The translations under genes were made by a program, and so were the position numbers. A stretch of 64,000 nt of DNA from Eubacterium uniforme (GTDB lineage Bacteria > Bacillota > Clostridia > Lachnospirales > Lachnospiraceae), in NCBI RefSeq assembly GCF_900167115.1, contig NZ_FUXZ01000006.1, positions 112,708-176,707 of the forward strand, written 5' to 3'. Below are positions 35,564 through 46,024 of this stretch, piece by piece (the first letter of the stretch is position 1; each line of letters starts with the position of its first letter). The notes under the pieces were generated by a model. It worked only from the letters and a program-made list of their open reading frames with translations, had not been told where the DNA came from and did no database searches.

Positions 35564-37639
35564 TTATTTTACAACGTATTTATTTGTCTTAGCTTTCTTA
35601 AGAAGCTTCTTATATTTTTTCTTTAATTTCTTAGGAACCTTAATAGTAAGTTTCTTACCGCCCTTTCTGTAGAACGCCTTCTTACCAACTTTCTTAAGTA
35701 CCTTTGAATTGATTATTACTTTCTTAAGTTTCTTACAGTTAGCAAATGCATTTGCTCCAATCTTCTTAACAATCTTTCCAATTACAACTGAAGTAATCTT
35801 CTTATTACCCTTGAATGCCTTAGCTCCAATTGAAGTTACTTTATATGTTACACCATCGATTGTAACCTTAGCAGCAATCTTAATCTTTTTAAGTGATTTC
35901 TTGTTAAGACCTACAACGCTAACTTCACCAACTTTACCATCCTTGCTTCCAGCTTTAGTTACTTTGTAGATATAGTCACTATTCTTAATAGTTGCTCCCA
36001 CCTTTAGAGTTTCTGCTTTAACTACTGGTTTTTCTATAGTAAAACTAAGTTCCTTTTTACCTGTAAAAATACCTTTACCAGTAACTGTTACTTTAGCTGT
36101 TCCAAGATTAATATTATTGCTATATGTAACTGTATAGTCAGTGCCTTCTACAAGACCATCAACATTAACTGCTGGTTTCTTTTCTTTTCCATCATATACA
36201 CACTTTGTATATTCAAGACTACATTCAACCTTGCTCATGTCAATTGTTGAACCCTTTTGGATGTTGGCTTTATCAGATATAAATAAAATTGCTTTTTCAG
36301 GATTATACTTTTCACCTGTTGTATATAAGCCTATCCATTTATCCTCTAATGGTTTCTGAAGTCTTTCCGGCTTCACAATATAAATATTTCCACCTTTAAC
36401 ATTGATTTCATGAATTGATTCAATTGCATTAAACCCAGAAATATCTTCATCCTTTACATCTCCGTCTGGCTCAACATATTTTATAAATATTGTTCCACCA
36501 TTAATTCTTACATAATCTTTTCCGTAAAGAGCAGTTTTATAAAATGGATCGTAGCCCGACATACCGAATATTTTTAATGAAGCACGTATACTTCCTCCAT
36601 TAACTTCAGCATAATTTGTATTCAAAAGATCACTATAACATGTTGCATCAGCTACATCAATTTGACCACCATTAACATATAGGTAATTTGTCCTTAATAT
36701 GTTGTTTTCTTTTTGAATACCGGAATAAACAAACTTTCCACCATCCATAATGAAGATATTAACATCAAAAACAATATTTTTTGTTCTAACACTTGATTCT
36801 ATTGTAGGACCATTCACTCTGCATACTTTGTCCTTATTAGCCTCTATCATATTAATAATATTATAAGGAGCAAATTCGTCTGTTTTAGTTTTAAAAGTCA
36901 ATTTTCCATTTCCAGTAAATACGATTGATTCAAAACTATATAATAATGATTCACTATCAGCTGTTATGGTATTTGCTCCAAGTACTTTTATTTCAACTAA
37001 TCCATCTGAAAAAATATTGGTAGTTTCAGCAGCTATTCCAAGTGCATATGGAATATTTGCATTATTCATTGTTAATACGTAATTATTTTCATCATATTTT
37101 AAACCCGCAATCGAATTATCTGTTTGCGATAATTTTTTTGGATTATATAAGGTCTCCCCATACCAAACATCAACTACTGGTTTTTTAGTTGCCTTAATCA
37201 AATTAACATTATATTCAACCAAGTTTTCTTCGTCAAATAAGTATGTGGAGAAATAATACTCTTCACCCTTTTTTAACTTAATAAAGATTTCAGCATTATA
37301 ATAATTTCCAGTTTTTGCATAATCAATAAATTCTCCGCCAATCTGACTCATAGAATCATATTTTTCAATTAATTTGCCATCCTTATCCAATACTTCAATC
37401 ACTGGATCATTAGATTTAGCGTCCGTATATAAATACATTAATTCATCCGTTGAAGAAACATATTTAAAATACTTGTTATTTTCCTTATTTGCATCCTTTA
37501 CCTTTACGCTATCTCCTGCCTTTGTGAGAGTACCTATTACATTAGGTTTAAACTCTTCAGCATTTACATTTTTATCCGAAAACAAAAATGCACCTGCAAC
37601 CATGCATGAAATTAAAAATAAATTTTTAATTTTCTTCAT
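35564..37639 (-). CDS. secreted BspA-like protein, family copy 2
   Basis: The 691-residue copy has the same signal peptide and modules as copy 1 but also a bacterial repeat domain (CVYDGKEKKPAVNVDGLVEG, YSNNINLGTAKVTVTGKG, residues about 485-555) before the LRR_5 C-terminus. Its intact sequence CTTTTCTTTT in the YDGKEKKPAV region shows what the broken copy 3 has lost. AGGAGG-like site before MKKIKNLF. Surface function unknown. Confidence 0.85.
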   Translation of the reverse strand: MKKIKNLFLISCMVAGAFLFSDKNVNAEEFKPNVIGTLTKAGDSVKVKDANKENNKYFKYVSSTDELMYLYTDAKSNDPVIEVLDKDGKLIEKYDSMSQIGGEFIDYAKTGNYYNAEIFIKLKKGEEYYFSTYLFDEENLVEYNVNLIKATKKPVVDVWYGETLYNPKKLSQTDNSIAGLKYDENNYVLTMNNANIPYALGIAAETTNIFSDGLVEIKVLGANTITADSESLLYSFESIVFTGNGKLTFKTKTDEFAPYNIINMIEANKDKVCRVNGPTIESSVRTKNIVFDVNIFIMDGGKFVYSGIQKENNILRTNYLYVNGGQIDVADATCYSDLLNTNYAEVNGGSIRASLKIFGMSGYDPFYKTALYGKDYVRINGGTIFIKYVEPDGDVKDEDISGFNAIESIHEINVKGGNIYIVKPERLQKPLEDKWIGLYTTGEKYNPEKAILFISDKANIQKGSTIDMSKVECSLEYTKCVYDGKEKKPAVNVDGLVEGTDYTVTYSNNINLGTAKVTVTGKGIFTGKKELSFTIEKPVVKAETLKVGATIKNSDYIYKVTKAGSKDGKVGEVSVVGLNKKSLKKIKIAAKVTIDGVTYKVTSIGAKAFKGNKKITSVVIGKIVKKIGANAFANCKKLKKVIINSKVLKKVGKKAFYRKGGKKLTIKVPKKLKKKYKKLLKKAKTNKYVVK

Positions 37640-37721
37640 ACAAACTCCTCCTAAAAAAATTTATATTCCCATTAAACGGTTCGTTTCCAATTATACCATA
37701 ATACTAACCGCAATAAAACAA

Positions 37722-37748
37722 CAAAAAAGGAGCACCTACGGTGCTCCT
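37722..37748 (-). terminator. intrinsic terminator
   Basis: AGGAGCACC / GGTGCTCCT stem with T-tract on the minus strand, after the DUF4214 pseudogene. The gap 37640-37839 shows nothing else. Confidence 0.88.
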
Positions 37749-37839
37749 ACTAAAAACCAGGATATATATTACAACCCAAATACATTATATATTTTAATAT
37801 TTTTAAGCCTTATTTATACGTCATTTATATATTTTAAAT

Positions 37840-38542
37840 TTATGGTCTTACATTATAACGTGCACATACGTCCTTAAATTCCTGTGCACCCATAAATGAA
37901 TTAAGAACATTAATTCTTGAATTACCATTTTTAAGTGCTGCTACCCAGCCATCATAACCATGCTGATCTGGTGCTCTATCTAATAACGCATTATAAAGAG
38001 TACTAACAAAAGATTCATCACTTACATTTTTATTTGTATATTCAGCTGAAGTTAAAAATCCTCTTGCAATTTCACTACCTGTAGCGCCATTATTAAGTGC
38101 ATTTACCCAGTTTGCTAATCCCTGTGGGTCTGGATCTCTGTACAAAATGTTTTTGTATAATTTTGTAACGAAATCTGTATAACGATTTGCTGGTCTAGGA
38201 ACAATTCTAAAATCAACTCTTCCTGAAACTCTACCATGGCCAATAACACCACCCATATCTGTGTAATAATCAACCACAACATTAAGATGATAACTTCCAA
38301 CAGCAAGAGATGCAAATCTAATACGTGTATTAAGTACTGTATTAATTACATTCACACTTGTACTTCCTTTTGCATCATATGAAGCTCTCTGTAAAACTGT
38401 ACCACTATTGTTGCATTCCAACATTAATGTTAACGTAATTTGCTGCATTTACCTTCTGTGGACCAACCACACCTGTTACTACTAAAACTGCTGTTAATAC
38501 CGCACAAGCAACTTTCTTGATTGTCTTTGATATTGTTATCAT
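37840..38542 (-). pseudogene. secreted DUF4214 protein, frameshifted after the signal peptide
   Basis: The true start is ATG at 38542 with AGGAGG before it: MITISKTIKKVACAVLTAVL, then VNAANYVNINVG. At about 38416 one extra A shifts the frame and a stop follows; removing it joins VNINVG to CNNSGTVLQRAS and restores the whole gene. The rest codes for an Ig-like part and two DUF4214 repeats (LYKNILYRDPDPQGLANWV; LYNALLDRAPDQHGYDGWV). The ORF starting at 38448 lacks a signal peptide. It is a relative of the gene at 17134. A sequencing error is possible. Confidence 0.8.
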
Positions 38543-38709
38543 TATATAGTCCTCCTAAAAACATCCCCGATGATTTCACAATATCCCCCGTTTCTAGTAA
38601 GACAATTATATATCGCCTTTATACTCTAGTAAATAAACCTTTATCAATTATTATACTATCGTGTTTGATTTGTTAGATTATCGTTACAAATGACATTTAG
38701 TAGCTTTTA

Positions 38710-38744
38710 AAAGCCAAGTTGAAAATTATCAACTTGGCTTTTTT
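38710..38744 (-). terminator. intrinsic terminator
   Basis: AAGCCAAGTTGA / TCAACTTGGCTT stem with A/T tracts, directly after the BspA-like copy 3. Confidence 0.9.
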
Positions 38745-38751
38745 CTTTAAA

Positions 38752-40792
38752 TTATTTTACAACGTATTTATTTGTCTTAGCTTTCTTAAGTAATTTCTTA
38801 TATGCTTTCTTTTTTGACTTAGGTACTTTAAATGAAATGTTCTTTCCACCCTTTCTAAAGAAAGCTTTCTTACCAACTTTTTTAAGTTTCTTTGTATTAA
38901 TAGTTACTTTTTTAAGTTTCTTACAATTAGCAAATGCATATGCTCCAATTGTCTTAACATTCTTTCCAATGGTTAACTTTATAATCTTTTTGTTGCCTTT
39001 AAATGCTTTTACTCCAATTGAAGTAACTTTATATTTTATACCACCAATTGTAACCTTAGTTGCTATGTTAATCTTTTTAAGTGATTTCTTCTTAAGACCT
39101 ATAACCTTAACTTCACCAACTTCTCCAAACTTATTACCAGTTTTAGTTACCTTATAGATATAATTCTTATCTTTTATAGTTATACCAACCTCTGAAAAAT
39201 CACCCTTTTTCATATTAATTACAAAACTAAATTCCTTTTTACCTGAAAAATCACCCTTTCCAGTAATTGTTACTTTAGCTGTTCCTGGATTTACGTTATT
39301 ACTATAGGCAACAATATAATCCTTTCCTTCAACAAGGCCATCAGCTTTAACGGCTGGTTTCTTTTCCATCATACACACAATCTGAATACTCAAGGCTACA
39401 TTTAACCTTACTTATATCAATTGTTGATCCACTTTGTATGTTAGCTTTATTAGATATAAACGGAGTTTTTTTATCACTGGTATTTGTTTGTATACCTGCA
39501 AGTTTATCACCAAAATATTTCTTCAACTTATCTGACATAATAATATAAATATTTCCACCATTTATATTTATTTCCTCTCTTGAAGAAAATGTTGGATTAA
39601 CATAAACAGATTCAACATTTTCTTCCGGATCAATATATTTTACAACTATTGTTCCATCATTAATTATTATATCTTCCTGCCCCAAAAATACAGTTTCATA
39701 CAATGCAAACGTATCATCTTTATTACTATATACCGAGGTTTTTGTTATTCCTCCATTTATATAAATAGCATTTGCTGAAAAAATACTTGAAAAAACATTT
39801 CCACTCAGCGCATCTATTTCACCACCATTTATACTTATAATACGAGCCTCTATAACACTTTTATGTGAATTACCCGAATAAATGATTTTACCACTATCCA
39901 TAATTAATTGTTCAACTTCTATAGGACTCTGTTCTGTATCTACATTTATATCAAATGTAGGTCCATCTACTCTAAATACTACTGGATATGCATTTCCTTC
40001 ACTAGATAAAACACTTATAGGGATATAATCATTCGTCGCCTTTTTAAAGCTTAATGTTCCATTACCAGTAAACACAATTGAAACCTGGCTAATAATAAAA
40101 GAAAAGTAATCAACTGTTATAGTATTTTTACCAATTATTTTAATTTCCAACAAACCATCTGAAAATAAATGTTCATAGTCAGCATTCACAAAAATCTCAT
40201 ATGGAATATTTGTATTATTCATAGTCAAAATATAATTATCCTTATCATATGATAACCCTAATTTTGCTATATCTTTATTTGGTAACGTTATATACCCTTC
40301 TTCATTATTATATGCATAAACATCAACTTGCGGTTTTTTATCAGTCTTAATCAGATGAACATTATATTCTCCAACATCACTTAAATTATTCAAAGTTGCT
40401 TCAAAATAATACTCTTCACCTTTTCTTATCTTAACAAAAAATCCTGCGTTATTTGTATTACCAGTATTACCCAGATCAAGATAATCTCCATCCCTGCTAA
40501 CCATGTTATCATAACTACCTAGCAATATACCATTCTTATCAAAAACACCAATAAGAGGATCATCATTTTTACTATCTGTATATACATACATTAATTCATC
40601 TGTAGATGAAACATACTTAATACATTGAGAAGTTCCTTTATTAACAGGCTTAACTTTTACGCTATCTCCATCCTTTGATAATGTACCTATTACATCAGGT
40701 TTAAACTCTTTTGCACTTACATTTTTCCCAGAGAATAAAAACGCACTTGCAACCATACATGTCATCAATACAATACTTTTAATATTCTTCAT
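38752..40792 (-). pseudogene. secreted BspA-like protein, family copy 3, frameshifted
   Basis: Two overlapping ORFs (39347-40792 and 38752-39393) together make one member of the tandem family: signal peptide MKNIKSIVLMTCMVASAFLF, N-terminal and beta-helix-like modules, then the repeat domain and LRR_5 end. At about 39360-39366 it has GGAAAAGAAACC (minus strand) where copy 2 has GGAAAAGAAAAGAAACC, a loss of one 5-base AAAAG unit, so the first ORF ends YDGKETSR and the second resumes at KKPAVKADGLVEG. As written the LRR_5 domain is lost from the exported product. Confidence 0.88.
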
Positions 40793-40841
40793 TACAAATC
40801 TCCTTATAATTTATACTCTATTCTAACATAATATATATATA

Positions 40842-41231
40842 CTACAAATTACAAACTGCGTAAAGTGGAATATTTACCATCCACTCCTGATCTTTATAAT
40901 CTAGTGCCGATAATCTTACAGATAATTTTGGATTATACTTATCTTTAAAAGCCTTCAAACTTTGTGATCTGATATTACCTTCTGCCTTAACTTCGATAGG
41001 TATAATATCTTTATCTTTCTGTAATAAAAAATCTTGTTCATATCTAGCTTTTTCACTACCATAGTAGTATGGAGTATACTCCGTATAACTCACCAATTGT
41101 TGTAATACATACTGCTCCGTAAGCGCTCCTTTAAACTCAACAAATAAATCATTTTTTTCTAATAAAGTTTTCGCATCCAGTTCACTCATTGCACTAAGCA
41201 AACCTACATCAATTAAAATTTTCCGACCTGA
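40842..41231 (-). pseudogene. C-terminal fragment of a DUF4143 AAA ATPase
   Basis: The frame is open from about 41231 and reads ILIDVGLLSAMSELDAKTLLE, FKGALTEQYVLQQL, YEQDFLLQ..IIPIEVKAEGN and ends in VCNL: the DUF4143 part of ATP-binding proteins of unknown role that normally have about 400 residues with a Walker A site at the start. Everything before it is missing and there is no good start. A remnant. Confidence 0.82.
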
Positions 41232-41249
41232 CTATTATAAAATAAATTA

Positions 41250-41273
41250 AAAAGACGGGATTTACTCCCGTCC
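41250..41273 (-). terminator. intrinsic terminator
   Basis: GACGGGA / TCCCGTC stem with TTTAATTTATT on the minus strand, after the gene ending at 41279. Confidence 0.82.
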
Positions 41274-41278
41274 TCACC

Positions 41279-41959
41279 TTATGCCATCTTACCCATAACA
41301 TCTACAAGTCTTTCAAAATATACTTTAAAATCTTCACTATTTATTCGTGTATCGCTACCTGCCCAAGCTGTAGCATGGTACTTTTTTCCATCATATTCTA
41401 CGAAGTCTTTAAGACCGCGTTTTTCAACAAAATCCGAAAAATTCTTAAATGAACACATCCATGCAAGTGTATGAAAATTAAGATATGCCTTACTAAGCCT
41501 GCATTCTTTTTCAATTCTATCAAATGCTACATCAGAGAATGCATTTCCTAATTTTGCTTCATCTTCGATAATGTTATAGAAGCGTTCAACATCCATAAGT
41601 GTAAGATCAACTCTGTCCCTGTAAACTGCGTATCTCATCTGGTTAATACTTATTGCGTAAGTTGGCCAAATAAGGCAATCAAAACGATTATCGCGAATCA
41701 ATTTATATAATGACTTACGCTCGTATTCATCTGGATATAATGAAACCATCTTATCGATTGTTTTATCACCACATATTGCATCAGGAGCTAGACTGATTTC
41801 CATCTCATATGCTCCATCTTCTGCATATAAAAATGAATGCTCAACTAAAACATATTCAGTATATGTGCAATCCGGACTTTTAAGTTTACCAGCACGTATA
41901 TTTTTTAGATTATCTCTCACTACTTTGTTGTATTCAATTCTTGCATCATCTATTGTCAT
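41279..41959 (-). CDS. conserved hypothetical cytoplasmic protein
   Basis: A 226-residue protein without signal peptide or membrane segments. It is rich in aromatic and acidic residues, with DDARIEYNKVVRDNLKNIRAG at the start and WAGSDTRINSEDFKVYFERLVDVM at the end. I do not recognise a family. It has a TAGGTAGAAAG context before the start and a terminator after it, and it follows the lipoprotein gene in the same direction by about 36 bp, so they may be co-transcribed. Confidence 0.7.
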   Translation of the reverse strand: MTIDDARIEYNKVVRDNLKNIRAGKLKSPDCTYTEYVLVEHSFLYAEDGAYEMEISLAPDAICGDKTIDKMVSLYPDEYERKSLYKLIRDNRFDCLIWPTYAISINQMRYAVYRDRVDLTLMDVERFYNIIEDEAKLGNAFSDVAFDRIEKECRLSKAYLNFHTLAWMCSFKNFSDFVEKRGLKDFVEYDGKKYHATAWAGSDTRINSEDFKVYFERLVDVMGKMA

Positions 41960-41995
41960 CTTTCTACCTAGCCTTCATCAAATAATCTTTCAAAC

Positions 41996-42871
41996 TTAAT
42001 TTAATTCTTTTCTAGAGAAACTCAAAATACAGTCTGGCTCATTGCTTCCAAATATTTCATCTCCCCACGCAAGCCATATATCACCACAGGCAGTATCATT
42101 CCAAAGCACTCCTGTATATCCATTCTGCTCAGGTGTGAATGTCATATTAGGTGAACCATACTTTTTTTCTAATTTTTTATAAAGTCTGTCGTAACTATCA
42201 CTACATTCATTAGCCGAAGGATCATTATCCTCAACAATATTAAGATCACAATTCTTATGAAATCCTACTGTATATACTTTTTTATTTTCAATATCACTGT
42301 CAATGGACATGCTATTAAATCTTTCTTTTAACACTGAAATACCGTCCTGATAATCAAATCGATTTTTCTCACACATCCTATTTAAGGCATTCATTGTATC
42401 TCCCTCATTAATAGCATTTGTTGCTTTTCCAAAAACACTTTCTAAATATGCCGATACCTTGTCATATCCTCTTTTAAAAACCTTCTTATAAAGGTGTTTA
42501 TAAAACGCTATCTTATCAGTTGAATAAGCTGTATCAGTTGTCGACTCTTTCTTCGTTGTATTTTCTATATGTGAAGTTTCAGTTGTTTCCTCTGTCTGAA
42601 TTTCTTCAGTTGTTTCTTCCATTCCTAGTATTTTTTCCCAGAAATCATCCTTTTCTCCAGTTGTGCCATCGGATGAGGATCTTTCCTGATTTGTTTCACT
42701 CTCCTGATTTGTCGTGCTCTCCTGGTATGTTACGCTCTCTTCTGCTTCATAAGTTTCCTTAGATTCTTCTTTCGTTTCCTCAGCTACTTTGCTATCATTC
42801 CCCTTAGTACATCCAATAGTCTCAAATGCCATCACAGTCGCCACTGCCACTATTAAAATTCTCTTGTTCAT
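41996..42871 (-). CDS. lipoprotein with Thr/Glu-rich linker
   Basis: The 291-residue protein has a lipoprotein signal (residues 1-21, lipobox ETIGC with Cys 21), a long Ser/Thr/Glu-rich linker with repeated TTNQES and TEET motifs (about 30-120) and a folded domain (about 125-291) ending SFSRKELN. The folded part contains IAFYKHLYKKVFKRGYDKVSAY and WNDTACGDIWLAWGDEIF. No family recognised. Exported and membrane-anchored. AAAGGAG site. Confidence 0.78.
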   Translation of the reverse strand: MNKRILIVAVATVMAFETIGCTKGNDSKVAEETKEESKETYEAEESVTYQESTTNQESETNQERSSSDGTTGEKDDFWEKILGMEETTEEIQTEETTETSHIENTTKKESTTDTAYSTDKIAFYKHLYKKVFKRGYDKVSAYLESVFGKATNAINEGDTMNALNRMCEKNRFDYQDGISVLKERFNSMSIDSDIENKKVYTVGFHKNCDLNIVEDNDPSANECSDSYDRLYKKLEKKYGSPNMTFTPEQNGYTGVLWNDTACGDIWLAWGDEIFGSNEPDCILSFSRKELN

Positions 42872-42998
42872 TTATACTCCTTTTTTAACGTACTTTTTAA
42901 TTACACAACTCATAGTATATCATATTTTTTTATATCTACAAATCACCACATCCTTCTGCTTAACTGATTTAATCTTAGCTGGAGCTGTGAATACTGTT

Positions 42999-43802
42999 TT
43001 ATCCTAAATCTTCCATATCATTTACAATAAATTCTTTTTTATGTACGATTATACTTCCGATAATCACAAATAAAACTAATACTGCTGTAAAGTACGCAAT
43101 TGTAAATTCTATTGGAAAGCTGTTATTTAACTCATTTATATATTTATTAACTGACTTGTTTTTACATGTATGCAAAGCAAACATGATATTTGCTATAGGA
43201 TTTAACCTTAAAGTAAATAAATCAATTTTTTTGATATGAGTTTTTTCATATCTTTCTCCCCAAAACATCAATATCGTAATTGCAAAAAACAAAACACTCT
43301 CACATGTCAAAACACCAACACTACTATTGAATAAAATCGACACAATATTGATTGCAAGTGTGGTTATTGACAAAAACAACGTATACACTAGGAGGTAATA
43401 TCCCAGCAAATACACAACCTCCTTGGAAAACTGTGGTTTTGAAAAAAGACATATAGCTATAATTCCACAAAGTGCATACATCAACAAATATATAAATGCG
43501 TGAACGGATAAACTAACAACTTCCTTTATAAACCACTTTATTCTGTTATCAGTTCTTGTAAAGAAATAAACACTCGCACAACAGAAATGTCTATATATGT
43601 ATATTCCATAAACAACGTTAAATACAAGCAATGGCATAAATCTCAAAAAGACTTCTCCAACATATTCCTTATAAAGTCCAATTCCAACTAAAGATAAATA
43701 TCTAATATATTGAGCGATATTAATATTTTCAATATTAACCCCACCGATTACTCCTATTAATCCAGCGATGATCCCTATTATTACTGTTTTTCCAAATTTC
43801 AT
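42999..43802 (-). CDS. ABC-2 type permease
   Basis: The 267-residue integral membrane protein has six helices and belongs with the ABC-2-like exporter operon; it is the last gene of the set. Start MKFGKTV is used because TTGGAGAGAA precedes it. It differs in sequence from the other permease at 45133, so the exporter may be a heterodimer. Substrate unknown. Confidence 0.72.
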   Translation of the reverse strand: MKFGKTVIIGIIAGLIGVIGGVNIENINIAQYIRYLSLVGIGLYKEYVGEVFLRFMPLLVFNVVYGIYIYRHFCCASVYFFTRTDNRIKWFIKEVVSLSVHAFIYLLMYALCGIIAICLFSKPQFSKEVVYLLGYYLLVYTLFLSITTLAINIVSILFNSSVGVLTCESVLFFAITILMFWGERYEKTHIKKIDLFTLRLNPIANIMFALHTCKNKSVNKYINELNNSFPIEFTIAYFTAVLVLFVIIGSIIVHKKEFIVNDMEDLG

Positions 43803-43823
43803 ATTTCTCTCCAAAATCTAGTT

Positions 43824-44483
43824 CTATTCATATGGGTATTTTGATATTATTTTTTTCTTATACTCTTCCATTTTTCTAAGACCTTCTTCAGTCTCAATAA
43901 AAAATTCATTATCTGAAAAATCCTTATAATAAACAGAAAGTTCACCCTCTATTGTAGCTTTACAAGGCTTATTTTTTATATCATCATATGCAAACATAGG
44001 TAATAACAAACATTCTCCTGTATTATAAATATTCGTATTTTTTATTTTCTCATCTAGAAACAGCAAATATTTCTTTCCAATTTTAAACTCATTTATATAA
44101 CTTTTATTTAAAGCTGACCTTTCAAAGCCTTCTTCTTTCATAAATATACAACTAATAGTTAATACATCTATTTTTTCACCCTTTTTAATATTCTTTCCTT
44201 TGAAAATTTTTTTAACTTCAACTTTCTGAGTTGCGCAATTTGCTGTAAAATTAGTCTTTTCCAAACACTCAACAGCTAATATATACTTAGCATTATCAAT
44301 ACGTTCATCTAACCATTCAAATGAAATTTCGTTCAATTCATCATTCAAAACTGCAACAGTAAACATATCTAGTGGATTTTTTTCTGAATTTAGATCTCTA
44401 TAAACTCTCTTTTTATCCAAACCTTTAAATAATAACATAGCAACAAATACTATATATATAATTAACACATTTCTTATTTTCAT
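43824..44483 (-). CDS. membrane-anchored OB-fold-like protein
   Basis: A 219-residue protein with one N-terminal membrane helix (about 4-20) and an external domain with AKYILAVECLEKTNFTAN, VEVKKIFKGKNIKKGEKIDV and FKIGKKYLLFLDEK. These phrases resemble TIMP/netrin-like OB-fold modules, but this is only a resemblance. It lies between the ATPase and the second permease in one operon, so it is probably an accessory part of the exporter. Function unknown. Confidence 0.65.
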   Translation of the reverse strand: MKIRNVLIIYIVFVAMLLFKGLDKKRVYRDLNSEKNPLDMFTVAVLNDELNEISFEWLDERIDNAKYILAVECLEKTNFTANCATQKVEVKKIFKGKNIKKGEKIDVLTISCIFMKEEGFERSALNKSYINEFKIGKKYLLFLDEKIKNTNIYNTGECLLLPMFAYDDIKNKPCKATIEGELSVYYKDFSDNEFFIETEEGLRKMEEYKKKIISKYPYE

Positions 44484-44484
44484 T

Positions 44485-45123
44485 TTATTTTTCTCTTTCT
44501 AATATCTGTCCATCTTTTATTCTATAAACTTCATCAGCTAGAAATTCTATATCCTCTTTATTATGACTTGCAATAAGAACAAGACTACCTTTTTCTTTTT
44601 CCTTTTTTATCAAGTCTCTTACCATTGTCACGCCATCCTCATCTAAGGCATTTGTTGGTTCATCCAACATCAGTACTTCTGGACTTTCCATAAGAGCCTG
44701 TGCTATTACAATTCTCTGTTTCATTCCTAGAGAATATTTGCTATATTTTCTTTTATCATCTGGATCCAATCCAACCATACTGATTATCGATTTAATTCTT
44801 TCATTATCCACGTTTTTATTTAACTTGGTAAGTAATTTTAAATTATCAAAACCAGTAAGTTCTGGATAAAGACCTGCATTCTCTATGATTATTCCCAAAT
44901 TCGGTAAAACATTCATATCTTTCTTCAATACTTTTCCATCATATATTACTTCTCCAGACGAAACAGACATTAATCCTGATAACGCTCTAAAAAGCATTGT
45001 TTTACCAGAACCATTTCTTCCAACAAACCCATAGATTTTACCACTTTCCAATTCCAAATCTATGTTTTTTAATATATCTTTATTACCTATTTTTTTACAA
45101 ACATCTTTTGCTATTAACTTCAT
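44485..45123 (-). CDS. ABC transporter ATPase
   Basis: The 212-residue ATPase drives the ABC-2 exporter. Motifs: Walker A GRNGSGKT (36-43), Q-loop ENAGLYPEL, signature YSLGMKQR, Walker B VLMLDEP, switch His in ASHNKED. It is a short single-domain form without the C-terminal extension of the peptide-immunity ATPase at 14088. It is 9 bp after the permease gene and directly before the OB-like gene. Confidence 0.93.
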   Translation of the reverse strand: MKLIAKDVCKKIGNKDILKNIDLELESGKIYGFVGRNGSGKTMLFRALSGLMSVSSGEVIYDGKVLKKDMNVLPNLGIIIENAGLYPELTGFDNLKLLTKLNKNVDNERIKSIISMVGLDPDDKRKYSKYSLGMKQRIVIAQALMESPEVLMLDEPTNALDEDGVTMVRDLIKKEKEKGSLVLIASHNKEDIEFLADEVYRIKDGQILEREK

Positions 45124-45132
45124 TTCTACCTC

Positions 45133-45972
45133 TTAACCATTCAAAATATCAAAATCTCTTTTACATGTTTTAAATCCAATTATCACAACAGATATAAACA
45201 ACACCATAGCTATAATAATCGTATATACAAAATAATTTCTAATTGCATGATCATCAAAAAACTTCAAAATATCAACATAATACAATGTATATTTCGGTTT
45301 TATAAATTTAGATATTATTTTAATCAAATATAACAATACATATGCAGACCAAATAGTTGCTATTCTATATCTAAAATCAAAAAGAACATTAATTGCAAAA
45401 TTAAATACTGCCAATATAGCAGAAATAATACCAAATAATAAAATCAATATTACAGCGTACAATATTCTATTATGTAAATATATGCTTGATAAGAAGTAAT
45501 TTCCATCATCAACAATCGTTTGAAAATATTCAAAATTTGATGGATCTCCTACTGATCGAACATCAAAGCATATCATACTCAAAACCAATTCAGTAATAAA
45601 TGGGATTGTAAATACTATAAAAGTTATCAAAAAAACTGAAATCATCTTTCCAAATAAATAATTCTTTTTACCCACTTTACCAATCATATATATATCCATA
45701 CCACTTCTTTTATCCGAAAGATAAACAAATGCTGTAGGAATAACTACCAATATAGGATAATAGTGCATAAAGAAATATCCTACTTTTGTCCATTCAGATA
45801 ATGTAAGCATCTTTACCAAATCAAACATTTGTGTAACATAAATAGTTTTATAATTTCTATTTATATTAGTATAAAAATTTTCTCCAACAGCTACCATTAA
45901 TATGAAAAATATAATTACTGCACTTTTACTTCTTAACATATATGCTAACTGCATTTTTATTGATTTAATCAT
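45133..45972 (-). CDS. ABC-2 type permease
   Basis: First gene of the exporter operon: a 279-residue permease with six predicted helices and the pattern of an ABC-2/DUF-type exporter, including LTSEWTKVGYFFMHYYPIL-like external loop near residue 55. The start MIKSIKMQ is set after GAGAGGAAAAATG; an upstream ATG is possible. With the ATPase and second permease it forms one transporter. Confidence 0.78.
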   Translation of the reverse strand: MIKSIKMQLAYMLRSKSAVIIFFILMVAVGENFYTNINRNYKTIYVTQMFDLVKMLTLSEWTKVGYFFMHYYPILVVIPTAFVYLSDKRSGMDIYMIGKVGKKNYLFGKMISVFLITFIVFTIPFITELVLSMICFDVRSVGDPSNFEYFQTIVDDGNYFLSSIYLHNRILYAVILILLFGIISAILAVFNFAINVLFDFRYRIATIWSAYVLLYLIKIISKFIKPKYTLYYVDILKFFDDHAIRNYFVYTIIIAMVLFISVVIIGFKTCKRDFDILNG

Positions 45973-45987
45973 CATTTTTCCTCTCAT

Positions 45988-46018
45988 AAAAACTCCGATG
46001 CCTTAACATCGGAGTTTA
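45988..46018 (-). terminator. intrinsic terminator
   Basis: AAACTCCGATG / CATCGGAGTTT stem with TTTTATGAG on the minus strand, between the small gene at 46025 and the exporter operon. Confidence 0.85.
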
Positions 46019-46024
46019 ATTATT

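Noticed and set aside
37374-37877. 167-residue plus-strand ORF
   Set aside because: Antisense to the N-terminus of BspA-like copy 2 and continues through a terminator; codon content is not protein-like.
41279-41959. Toxin or nuclease
   Set aside because: No catalytic motif or recognised domain was visible; left as hypothetical.
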